Assembly: GCF_000756305.1 (NCBI RefSeq)
Contig: NZ_JRFE01000014.1
Coordinates: forward strand, 140,201 to 204,200
Source: Myxosarcina sp. GI1
Lineage (GTDB): Bacteria > Cyanobacteriota > Cyanobacteriia > Cyanobacteriales > Xenococcaceae
Direction of reading: 5' to 3'
Length of the DNA: 64,000 nucleotides
This document shows positions 44,180-54,900 of this stretch, in pieces. Every line of letters starts with the position of its first letter. The first letter of the stretch is position 1. A program made the position numbers and the translations under genes. A model generated the notes under the pieces. That model saw only the letters and a program-made list of their open reading frames with translations, was not told where the DNA came from and ran no database searches.

Positions 44180-46417
44180 ATGGACAATCTAGATTCTACT
44201 AATAATTTATTTCAGCAATCGGTTGCTTTAGAATCTGCAGTTAACTACTATGACGATGTGGCTAACTTATTTTTAGAAATAAACTCAGCAAATAATCGGC
44301 AAAAATTAGAAGCTAGAACAAAACTATTAACTGTAGATCGCGATTATTATTTCGATCGCTTAACTGGCTTACCAACTTACGATTTATTAGTCAAACACAT
44401 TATTAAATCTATTTCTATTGCTAGAGAGCAACCTGATTTCATTTTTGCTGTTTTATTTTTAGATCTAGATCGATTTAAGTCTATTAATAATAGTTTTGGT
44501 AGAATTTTAGGCGATCGCCTGTTAATTGCTATAAGTCAAAAATTGACTGCATGTCTGCGTTCTCAAGATTTTATTGCTCGTATTGGTAGTGACGAGTTTG
44601 CGATCTTACTGAATAATATTAAAAATGTTGATTATGCAACTAACATTGCCGAACGAATTTACAGAGAATTTATTATTCCTTTTAATCTTAATGGTTGCGA
44701 TATATTTGTTGAAGCTAGTATTGGTATTGCGATCGGGCATAAAGATTACCAACAACCCGAAGATTTATTACGTGATGCTGAATTAGCAGTTGCCGATGCC
44801 AAAAAATATAATCGCACTTGTTACCAAGTATTCGATCGCTCGATGCACGGTGGTGCAGTAGCTCGTTTACAATTGGAAAGCGATTTGCGTTGGGCAATTA
44901 AACGTCAAGAACTTTTATTATATTATCAGCCAATAGTTTCTTTAATAGATAATCAAATCAATGGTTTTGAGGTATTAATTCGTTGGCAACATCCCGTTCA
45001 TGGTTTGGTATCTCCCGCTAAATTTATTCCCATAGCTGAAGAAACTGGATTAATTCTTGCTTTAGGTTCCTGGGTACTAAGTGAAGCCTGTCAACAAATG
45101 CGAATATGGCAGACTCAGTTTAAAGAAATCGCTCATTGGAAAATTAGTATTAATATTTCTAGTAAACAATTAGTACAATCTGATTTTGCACAACAAGTCA
45201 AACAAATTTTACAAGAAACCAAACTCGATCCTCATAATTTAAAATTAGAAATTACTGAAAGTTCGTTAGTTGAAAACACCCAGCATACACTTGCCATATT
45301 TCAAGAGTTAAAAAGCTTGGGCGTACAATTTTCTTTAGATGACTTTGGCACTGGCTATTCGTCTTTAAGTTATTTATATCAATTTCCTTTCGACACAATT
45401 AAAATCGATCGTTCTTTTATTAGTAATATAGATAGCAATAGTGAAAAACTGAGAATTGTCCGTTCTATTATTACTCTGGCTCGAAGTTTGGGTATGGATA
45501 CGATTGCTGAAGGTATTGAAAGCTTCGAGCAATCGGCTCAGTTAAAAGCTTTAAAATGCCAGCATGGTCAAGGTTATTTGTTATTTCGACCATTAAATAG
45601 AACTGCTTTAGAAGCATTTATTGTTAATGAATTAACTAACAATGTTCAAAAAAACGTAGATAACTATCGTGCTTTATTAGAAGAGCAGATTTCTAAAGAT
45701 ACACTATTTTCTCAAATCGAACGTTTACAGCACGAACTAGAAGATTTGAAACAAGAAAAGGTAGATCTAGAAATTATGCTTGAAACTACTACCGAACACG
45801 CTGATTTAATTCAATTTCAATTACATCAAGAAATAGATGAGCGTCAAAAAGCAGAAAACGCTTTGCAGCAAGCAAACCAAACGTTGGAAAAACTTAGTGT
45901 CATCGACAGTTTGACCCAAATAGCCAATCGTCGTCGATTTGATGATTATTTACTCGCAGAATGGCAAAAATTACAAATAGAGAAAGATCCTCTCAGTTTA
46001 ATTTTGTGTGATATCGATTATTTTAAACTTTATAACGATAAATACGGTCATCTTATAGGCGATTATTGTTTACAGCAAGTCGCTTTAGCAATTGAAGGCG
46101 TAGTACAAAAATATTCAGGTTTATTAGCTCGTTATGGAGGAGAAGAATTTGGAATTATTTTACCTGATACCAGTGGAATGGACGCATTTGAAATTGCTAA
46201 GGAAATTAGAGCGGCAGTTCACAATCTCAAAATAGCTCATCAAAAATCGACTGTGGATAAATATGTTACTTTAAGTTTGGGTATTTATAGTATGATTCCG
46301 ACTGTTGATACTTCGCCAGATTTATTAATTGCACTAGCAGATAAAGCACTTTACGAAGCCAAAGATTTAGGAAGAAATCGTGCTTATTTATTAAATTTCG
46401 GTAGCTTCAAAGAGTAA
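44180..46417 (+). CDS. GGDEF-EAL-coiled coil-GGDEF signalling protein
   Basis: 745 residues. GGDEF-1 (about 55-215) begins RLTGLPTYDLLVKHI and has the signature RIGSDEFAIL, where GGDEF is altered to GSDEF, so it may be inactive. EAL (about 230-480) has EVLIRWQHP in place of EAL, with LEITESSLVE, LDDFGTGYSS, IKIDRSF and AEGIES, so phosphodiesterase residues are otherwise present. A coiled coil (about 490-560) leads to GGDEF-2 (about 565-740), with LTQIANRRRFDDYL, CDIDYFKLYNDKYGH and the intact RYGGEEFGIIL. The balance suggests c-di-GMP synthesis by GGDEF-2 and breakdown or sensing by EAL. A second GGDEF after EAL is unusual. Confidence 0.9.
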   Translation: MDNLDSTNNLFQQSVALESAVNYYDDVANLFLEINSANNRQKLEARTKLLTVDRDYYFDRLTGLPTYDLLVKHIIKSISIAREQPDFIFAVLFLDLDRFKSINNSFGRILGDRLLIAISQKLTACLRSQDFIARIGSDEFAILLNNIKNVDYATNIAERIYREFIIPFNLNGCDIFVEASIGIAIGHKDYQQPEDLLRDAELAVADAKKYNRTCYQVFDRSMHGGAVARLQLESDLRWAIKRQELLLYYQPIVSLIDNQINGFEVLIRWQHPVHGLVSPAKFIPIAEETGLILALGSWVLSEACQQMRIWQTQFKEIAHWKISINISSKQLVQSDFAQQVKQILQETKLDPHNLKLEITESSLVENTQHTLAIFQELKSLGVQFSLDDFGTGYSSLSYLYQFPFDTIKIDRSFISNIDSNSEKLRIVRSIITLARSLGMDTIAEGIESFEQSAQLKALKCQHGQGYLLFRPLNRTALEAFIVNELTNNVQKNVDNYRALLEEQISKDTLFSQIERLQHELEDLKQEKVDLEIMLETTTEHADLIQFQLHQEIDERQKAENALQQANQTLEKLSVIDSLTQIANRRRFDDYLLAEWQKLQIEKDPLSLILCDIDYFKLYNDKYGHLIGDYCLQQVALAIEGVVQKYSGLLARYGGEEFGIILPDTSGMDAFEIAKEIRAAVHNLKIAHQKSTVDKYVTLSLGIYSMIPTVDTSPDLLIALADKALYEAKDLGRNRAYLLNFGSFKE

Positions 46418-47005
46418 CAATTCTGGTACTAAACTTGAAAGAAATTAAAACGACTCAGTCAGAAAACCAAGCCAGACATTGCTTAATCTGACGAGCGCGA
46501 TTTAAAATACTCGATTCAAAACGCATATATAGTCATTTCAAATAGAAACCGTAGGAGAATATGTACTGTTTTTTTATTCTTATTCCTTATTACCTATTAC
46601 CCATTACCTCGAAACGATAATTTAAACCACAAGGAAATTAATTGGAACGACTATAAAATCGCCAAAATGCAACCAAATATTGCTGCTGTGGTCGATAATT
46701 ATTTGGCTTTTAGGTTTTTCTCTTATTTTTTTAACTCGAACTCAATTTCATTTACTAGCTTCAATCTGTCGAGAAGTTGCTCGAAGAGCTTTGACGCAAT
46801 AGCAAGTATTTTTAACTTACTTTAACTGCATAAATTTAACTAGCGTACATATCTAATATATAGATAGTATTTTTGGTCGTATTAAGACTCGTACTTAATT
46901 GCTATAAAAATCATTAGTGCAATTAAGATTAAAAGCTATTCTATCGTCTAACGCAAGCCCGAATTTCCTCATAACTAAAAAAATTGTAGACTTTGGGAGT
47001 TTTTT
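46418..47005. other. Intergenic region with a possible membrane-peptide remnant
   Basis: 588 bases. A frame ending at TAG 46800-46802 encodes LLLWSIIIWLLGFSLIFLT, then FHLLASICREVARRALTQ, a single span with a basic tail. It has only TTG at 46680 as a start and no ribosome-binding site, so I do not call it a gene. It could be the tail of a lost membrane protein. The last 200 bases probably hold the promoter of the oxygenase-like gene at 47006; GGGAG lies close before its ATG. Confidence 0.4.
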
Positions 47006-48823
47006 ATGTCTCTTGATATTAGTAAGTTTCGTGGTTCTAGCAAAGTAGCCGATCTATCTAAAGCGGTTAAATTTGAAACTTGTGATGGTAAATCCGAAGA
47101 TTGGCGCGATTGGTTATCGGGTCATGTGTTTATTGTGGCACCATATCATCGAAAAGATGACCTTCACTTGTTTAGCGGTGAAGGTGTAATTATTGATTTC
47201 AATCTAAAATGCGATGGAGGCAAAATAAAAGTCCGCAGCCAAAAACTAACAACTTGGGATAGTTTTTGGCATCAAGTACAATTATCACTTGGCAAGCTAC
47301 TGCCAAAAGCATTTTTTCCTGCCAGAATTGGTCTTTTGGGAGTCTCTGAAATAGCCAATACGGGAGTCGTCAATATGGACGGTAGGCTGATTCTAACCGC
47401 AGATGCAGGACGTTACTGGGAAGTAGAGCCAGATACCCTAGAAACCGCTACGCCAATAGGATATTTTGACGAACACATCGTTTCGGTTCCCCTATCATTT
47501 TTTCCAATGGTATCTAATACCGCTCACCCTTTTTACGATCGCGATACTAAAGAACTTATTAGCTGTGAATTAAAGGCTAAACCCCGTCCTGGAAAATTAT
47601 TTACCGACATGATTAGTGCGGTGTACATTACTAAATGGGACGGCAACAACAAAAAATCTAAAGACCCACACAATAAAGGTATCAGACACTGGGAATTAGA
47701 AGGAACAATTCTCGATGGTAGCCCTCACACCGCTATAGTAACGGAAAAAGTGGTCATGATACCAGATATGCCCTTCCAAATGGGTCTATCGACTTTATTA
47801 GGGCTAAAAATTCCGCTGCAAAAATCTTATCACAAGACACAAATTTATCTCGTTGACCGCGAAGAGCTTAAAGACTCGGTTGATAAGGTGCCATCGCGTT
47901 TGCTAACTTTTGAAGGAGATAGCTATCATTTTTTATGCAACTATCATCATCGTGAAGGAAAAATCAATTTGGTTGCCGTACAGCAAGCAACTATAAGTCT
48001 GACTGAAGCTATAGAACCAGATGATGTCCGTCACTTTAATGGCGAACGCTACCAAGATCGAAACTATCATGGCGTACCCTGGATGTTTGCTTTCGATCCT
48101 GGAGTGTTAAGAAAAGTGGAAATAGAGGAAAAAGACGCTCGGTTAGTCACAGAAGAAGCTTTCTATCATCCTGGTTGGTTTTCGACCATGCTGCACACTG
48201 CCGATTCGCGTGAACTTTATACCACAACAGGTTATTCTGCTATCTATCAAGTATATGCAGGTTATTATCGCGATTTAATCTGTCGTCGCCAGTACCTTAG
48301 TTTTCGCGATCGCCGAAACAGAATTCTTCAAGATAAAGAACTACCTCAACAAGATCTGCCTTCGGTTTTGGCAAAAGTTCCATTGAATTGTAATTGGGAC
48401 GATCTTAGTGACAAAATAAAAACAGAAACAGAACAAAATCCCGACACACCTGTAGCCGAGATTGGCAAGGAATTACTCGATTTTTATATTTGCCCAGAAG
48501 GTTACGTTCTCGATAGCGTTCAGTTTATTCCTCAAGGCGAAGGATATATTTTTGCTACGATTTTAAACTTGGGCGATCGCAACAGTCCAGATGAAGCCTG
48601 GTTATTTGCTGCCAATTGTCTTCAAGACGGTCCAATTGCCAAGCTCGATCTACCGATAAACTTTGGTTTTACTCTGCATTCAGAGTATTTTGACAGTATT
48701 TCCCAACGGACAACTAAATATAACGTGAGTAGATTTAAATCTGCGATGCGAAGCTTGGTAAAAGTTCCGTACGAATATATTTTCAATCAGCGTAATGACA
48801 TTCTCAATCGCAAAGTGAATTGA
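47006..48823 (+). CDS. Divergent carotenoid oxygenase-like protein
   Basis: 605 residues, no signal peptide. Features of the RPE65/carotenoid cleavage oxygenase fold can be traced. They are NTGVVNMDGRLILTADAGRY (about 118-137), then SNTAHPFYD with His174, PHTAIVTEKVVMIPDMPF with His241, HFLCNYHHREGKINLVA with His308/314/315, and near the end FIPQGEGYIFATILN, then LPINFGFTLHSEYF with His558. These four positions fit the four iron-binding His of the family, which cleaves carotenoid or stilbene double bonds with O2. Overall similarity is low, so the substrate may differ. It lies 147 bases before the giant kinase gene and may be in the same transcript. Confidence 0.68.
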   Translation: MSLDISKFRGSSKVADLSKAVKFETCDGKSEDWRDWLSGHVFIVAPYHRKDDLHLFSGEGVIIDFNLKCDGGKIKVRSQKLTTWDSFWHQVQLSLGKLLPKAFFPARIGLLGVSEIANTGVVNMDGRLILTADAGRYWEVEPDTLETATPIGYFDEHIVSVPLSFFPMVSNTAHPFYDRDTKELISCELKAKPRPGKLFTDMISAVYITKWDGNNKKSKDPHNKGIRHWELEGTILDGSPHTAIVTEKVVMIPDMPFQMGLSTLLGLKIPLQKSYHKTQIYLVDREELKDSVDKVPSRLLTFEGDSYHFLCNYHHREGKINLVAVQQATISLTEAIEPDDVRHFNGERYQDRNYHGVPWMFAFDPGVLRKVEIEEKDARLVTEEAFYHPGWFSTMLHTADSRELYTTTGYSAIYQVYAGYYRDLICRRQYLSFRDRRNRILQDKELPQQDLPSVLAKVPLNCNWDDLSDKIKTETEQNPDTPVAEIGKELLDFYICPEGYVLDSVQFIPQGEGYIFATILNLGDRNSPDEAWLFAANCLQDGPIAKLDLPINFGFTLHSEYFDSISQRTTKYNVSRFKSAMRSLVKVPYEYIFNQRNDILNRKVN

Positions 48824-48970
48824 TATACAGTATCACTCGGTCGCATCAGATACATTATCTATATTTGTGACCCGTTTAGAAACCACTGTATATTTTTATA
48901 GAGAGTGTTTTCGAGTGGATGGATACCGCCTTAGCCTCTCTATTTGTGATTTAAGATTAGTTGGCTAATT

Positions 48971-51900
48971 ATGATAACTCTGACAGGCTACCAAATTCTC
49001 GCTCAAATTTATGCCAGCCTCAACTCAGAAGTATATCGAGCCACGCGTTTGGCTGACGGTCGAGCTGTTATTCTCAAGGTCTTAAAAGACTATCCTACCG
49101 CTCGCGAACTAGCTCGCTACAAACAAGAATACAAAACTATTAACAGCCTTAATTTTGACAGCGCGATTGCCCGAAGGGCAGCGGCAGAGCCGATCGCGGC
49201 TTATAGTTTGGAAACATTTCAACGAACTGTAGCGATCGTGCTGGAGGATTTTGGAGCGATATCTCTCAGAAAATTACTGGAAAAACAACCTCTTACAGTA
49301 AAAGAATTTTTGCCGATTGGGATCGAGATAGTCGCAAGTTTAAAACAGATTCATGCCGCTAAAATCATTCACAAAGATATCAATCCTGCTAATATCGTCA
49401 TTAATCCCACAACCAGACAAGTTAAAATCATTGATTTTGGACTGGCAACGATACTCAAGCAGGAAAATCCTGTTTTAAAAGCTCCCCAGGTAATTGAAGG
49501 CACTTTAGCTTATATTTCTCCCGAACAAACGGGAAGAATGAACCGTAGTTTAGACTACCGTACCGATTATTATTCTCTGGGTGTAACCTTCTACGAACTA
49601 CTTACCCAACAATTGCCCTTTCAGGCAAACGATGCCCTCGAATTAGTCCATTGCCATCTGGCAAAACAACCCCTATCTCCTCACGAACTAAATCCCAATA
49701 TTCCTCCAGCAGTTTCTAACATTGTCATGAAGTTAATGGCAAAAACTGCGGAGGAACGATATCAGAGTGCCGATGGGATTAAATTCGATCTAGAAGCCTG
49801 TTGGAATCAACTATCAACTACGGGGAAAATTGTCGATCTGGCGATCGCTTCTAGAGATTTAGTCGATCGGTTTCAAATTCCTCAAAAACTATATGGAAGA
49901 GAGCGAGAAATTGCTTCGCTGCTAGCAGCATTTGAAAAAGTTGCCTCGGGAGCTAACTCATCTCCACAACTGACACTGGTTACGGGACATTCTGGTTTGG
50001 GCAAAACAACTCTAGTCAGGGAAATCTACAAACCGATTACCCAAAAACGGGGTTATTTTATTGCTGGTAAATTTGAGCAATTTCAGCGTAATGTTCCTTA
50101 TTCTGCTGTAGTTAGTGCTTTAAAAGATTTAGTCAGACAACTTTTGAGCGAGAGCAATACCAGTTTAAAGCGATGGCGCAAAAAGCTATTAGCGGCATTA
50201 GGAAGCAACGGACGAGTAATTGTCGATGTTATTCCCGAAGTGGAACTAATTATCGGTCGGCAACCAGAATTGCCACAGCTAGGAGCGACAGCAGCGCAAA
50301 ACCGCTTTAATTTAGTCTTTAAAAGTTTTATTCGGGTCTTTTGTGCTTCAAAACATCCTTTAGTTCTTTTTTTAGACGATCTGCAATGGGCAGATACCGC
50401 CAGTTTAAAACTAATCGAACTAATTACCCTCGATACCGATTTTAAATACTTATTTACCATTGGCTCTTATCGAGATAATGAAATCGATCCTACCCATTCT
50501 TTGCAGTTTACTTTGCAAGAGCTGCACCGTGAAGGAATAGTAATCGAGCGGATTAGTTTACAGCCTCTCTCTGGACATCAAATCGCACAATTAATTAGCG
50601 ATACACTTAACTGCAAACCAAGATCGGTACGCTCTCTTGCTAAATTAGTCTGGCAAAAAACTCACGGTAATCCTTTTTTTATTAATGAATTTTTAAAAAG
50701 TATCTATTCTGAAAATTTACTGTTATTTGAGCCTGTTGAAATTTCTGTTAGCAATGCTCGATCGTACAGTGGTGGTTGGCAGTGGAATCTCAAACAAATC
50801 GAACGGATTGGCTGCACTGACAATCTGGTGAAATTTATGATTGACAAGATGCAGAAATTGCCTCAGTCTGCTTTAGAAGTTTTGAGTGTGGCAGCCTGTA
50901 TCGGTACGGAGTTTGACATAAATATACTTTCAATTATATGCCAACAATCGGCTGCGGAAATTTTTGAATATTTAGTTCTGGCGATCGATGCAGGTTTGAT
51001 TATTCCTCAGTCGGACTTAAACGAACAGCTATTAATTCAAGATTATAAATTTGCCCACGATCGCATCCAGCAAGCAATTTATACCCCAATTGAAGTAGAA
51101 AAAAAGCTGGCGATTCATTTAAAAATCGGTCGCTTATTGTGGCGACAGACTCAACCCCAAGATCTATTAGAGAAAATATTTAAAATTGTCGATCGCCTTA
51201 ACTTGGGATGGCGACTGGTAAAAGAAGGCTCGGAATTAAAGGAAATTGCTCGACTAAATCTACTGGCAGGGCGTAAGGCAAAAGCAGCCAACGCTTATGA
51301 AGCCGCACTTAAATATTTAAAGATCGGTCGGGAACTCGCAAACGATTGGCAGACAAATTACGATTTACTGCTGGCTTTGCATTCAGAAGCCGCAGAAGTA
51401 GCTTTTTTAAATGGCGATTTTGAGGAGATGGAACATTATGTCTCAGTAGTACTGCAACAGGCTAAAACTTTGTTGGATAAAGTTAAAGTCTATGAAGTTC
51501 AAATCGAGGCATATCAGTCGCAAAATCAAGATCTAGAGGCAATTCAAATGGCTCTGCCCATGCTCGATGAACTGGGCTTTATATTGCCATCATCCCGACA
51601 GAAAGAAATTCAGCGAGAGTTAAAACGAGTTCGGGCAAGTTTGGCTGACTTGCAGATTGAAGATTTAATCGAGCTACCACAAATAAGCGATCCAGAAAAA
51701 CTAGCCGCCATAGAGATTGCAAGCTCGATCTTTTCTTCAATTTTTGTTGCCGACTCTCAATTGTTACCTTTGTTAGTTTGCAAACAGGTAGACCTATCGG
51801 TTAAATACGGCAATACTTCCTTGTCAGCTTTTGCTTATGTAAATTATGGACTTATTCTATGTGGTGTGTTCGATGAAATAGAGACAGGCTATCAGTTTGG

Positions 51901-54900
51901 CAGACTGGCGTTAAAGATTGCCGAGCGATTTGAAAGTAAAGAACTCATTCCCCGAATAACTGCCGTATTTTCTACGACAATTAGTATTTGGCAAGAACCC
52001 CTTAGAAATTCATTAACTCCGCTGCAATCTGCCTATCAAATTGGCTTGGAAATGGGAGATTTATATTATGGAACTTCCTGTGCCTATCTCTATTTATTTC
52101 ATTCATTTTTTAGTGGCAAAGAGCTTAACGAACTAGCTTCAGAAATAAAAGTCTACGAGCTGGCTCTAAGCAAACTAAAACAACAAAATACCCTCAATTA
52201 CCTCAAAATCTACGGACAAGCTGCCTTCAATTTAATTGATGTAGTCGATAATCCAGGTTGTTTGCAGGGAGAACTCTATGATGAAGCAACCATGCTGGAG
52301 CAACATTTGCAAGCTAACGATCGCTACGCATTATGTGCTTTGTATGTAAATAAATTATACTTATGTTATTTGTCTGGCGAATACGAACGGGCGATCGCCT
52401 ATTCTGTCGAAGCTCAAAAGTATTTAGATGGTGCCACAGCAACCTTACTCATTCCTCTGTTTAATTTTTACGATTCACTAGCCCAACTTGCAGTTTATCC
52501 TGACGTTTCTAGTCGGCAACAGCAGCAAATTTTAGCCAGAGTTGTTACCAATCAGGACAAAATGCAGCAGTGGGCGGCTGTCGCTCCTACAAATTTCGCT
52601 CACAAATTTTACTTGGTAGAAGCCGAACGACATCGAGTTCGAGGCGATTGTGTTGAAGCAATGAGCTTTTACGAACTAGCCATAACTCAAGCAGCAGAAC
52701 ACTACTATATCAACGAAGAAGCACTCGCTAACGAACTAGCAGCAAAATTCTATTTAGACTGGGAGAAAGCCAAAATTGCCAAAACCTATCTGCGTGAAGC
52801 CCACTATCTTTATTCTCGTTGGGGAGCGGGAGCAAAAACTAAAGCTTTAGAAGCTCAGTATCCTGGATTTATCTTAGAAGCTGCGGTTGCTGTTTCAATG
52901 AGCGAGCGATTGAGAACGACTACCGAAACTGATACGGGTTCTAGTTCGGGCAAACTTTTAGATTTAGCGACCATCATGAAAGCCTCCCAGGCTATCTCTA
53001 GCGAGATTGTTTTAGATAAGTTGCTAGCTACCCTGATGAAAATTCTCATTGAGAATGTAGGAGCGCAGGTAGGCTATCTGATTTTAGAAACTGAGGGACA
53101 ACTTTTTATTGAGGCTTTTGGTTCGGTAGATGAGACTAAAATAACTACTTTAAAATCTCTCGCCATCGATCGCTACTTGCCTACCTCAATTATCAACTAT
53201 GTCGCTCGTACCAATAAGACCGTGCTGGAAAATGATGCGGCTCATCGAGGTAATTTTACTAACGATTCTTATATTAAAACCCATCAGATAAAATCTTTGT
53301 TGTGTGCGCCGTTGCTCGATCGCGGTCAACTTAAGGGAATTGTCTATCTAGAAAATAATCTGACCGTAGGAGCTTTTAATCAAGACAGACTGAAAATTTT
53401 GCAACTGTTGTCTGGTCAAGCAGCGATCGCCATTACCAATGCCAAACTGTATCGAGAGTTGGAAGAAAATCAAAATCGCTTGTCTCAATTCTTAGAAGCG
53501 ATGCCAGTTGGGGTATCGGTTCACGAACGTTCTGGTCGCACTTATTATGCCAATCAAATAGCTAAAGAGTTGGCAAAGGCAAGTAATGCCTCGGCAGATA
53601 CAACCACAGAGGAATTGCCAGAAATCTATCGAGTTTATCGAGCGGGAACGGAACGGTTATACCAGAGCGAACAGTTGCCCATCGCCCGCGCCCTGGCTGG
53701 AAAAGCGGCAAAAAGCGACGATCTCGAACTACACCTCCCAGATAAAATTTTGCCTTTAGAAGTTTCTGCTACGCCAATTTTTGATGAAACTGGCAAAGTC
53801 AAGTATGCGATCGCGGCATTTCAAGACATCACCGAGCGCAAACGCTCTGAAGCCGAGAGAATTAGCTTTACCAAAGAGCTAGAGCTTAAAAATATTGCCT
53901 TGCAGCAGGCAAAAGACAAATTAGCTCAGTCGAACCGCACTCTCGAACAAAAAGTTTTAGAGCGTACTCAAGAACTCTCACAAACTCTAGAAATTCTCAA
54001 AGCTACACAAGCCGAACTAGTCTTTGAAAACGAATTGCTCAAAACTGCTGAAGAATCGGCTTTTGACTATCAAGTAGGAGGCAGTTTGGCTATGGATTAC
54101 CCCGCTTATGTGGTGCGTGCGGCAGACCGCTATCTCTATAAAGCATTAAAGCGCGGCGAGTTTTGTTACATACTCAATTCTCGACAGATGGGCAAATCCA
54201 GCCTGATGGTACGTATGATGCACCATCTTCAACATGAAGGAGTCAGTTGTGGCGCGATCGACCTCACCCGCATTGGTAGCGAAAATGTTTCGGTTGAAAG
54301 CTGGTATAAAGGCTTGGCGGTAGAGCTATGGCGTAGTTTTGGTTTGCTGAGAAAGGTCAATTTAAAAACCTGGTGGCAAGAGAGAAAAGATATTTCTGCT
54401 ATTCAGCGGTTGAGTCAATTTATTGAAGAAATTTTGCTCGTTCATGTCGGTCATCAAAACAACGCTACACAAAATATAGTAGTTTTTATCGATGAAATTG
54501 ATAGCGTTTTGGGGTTAAATTTTCCAGTTAGCGACTTTTTTGCTTTAATCCGTTCCTGCTATAACCAACGGAGTATTAATCGGGAGTATCAACGCTTGAC
54601 TTTTGCTCTGTTTGGAGTTGCGACACCATCAGATTTAATGACTGACATTAAAACAACTCCTTTTAATATCGGGCAGGCGATTCAACTCGAAGCATTTAAA
54701 GAACATGAAGCTCGACCTTTATTGCCAGGTTTGATCGAGAAAGCTACCAATCCTCAAAAGGTACTCAAAGAAATACTGGCTTGGACTGGGGGTCATCCTT
54801 TTTTGACCCAAAAACTTTGTAAATACATTAGTAGTGCTTCAGTTCCGATTCCTGCCAACAGAGAAGCTGAATGGATCGAAAATCTCGTGCGAACCAAAAC

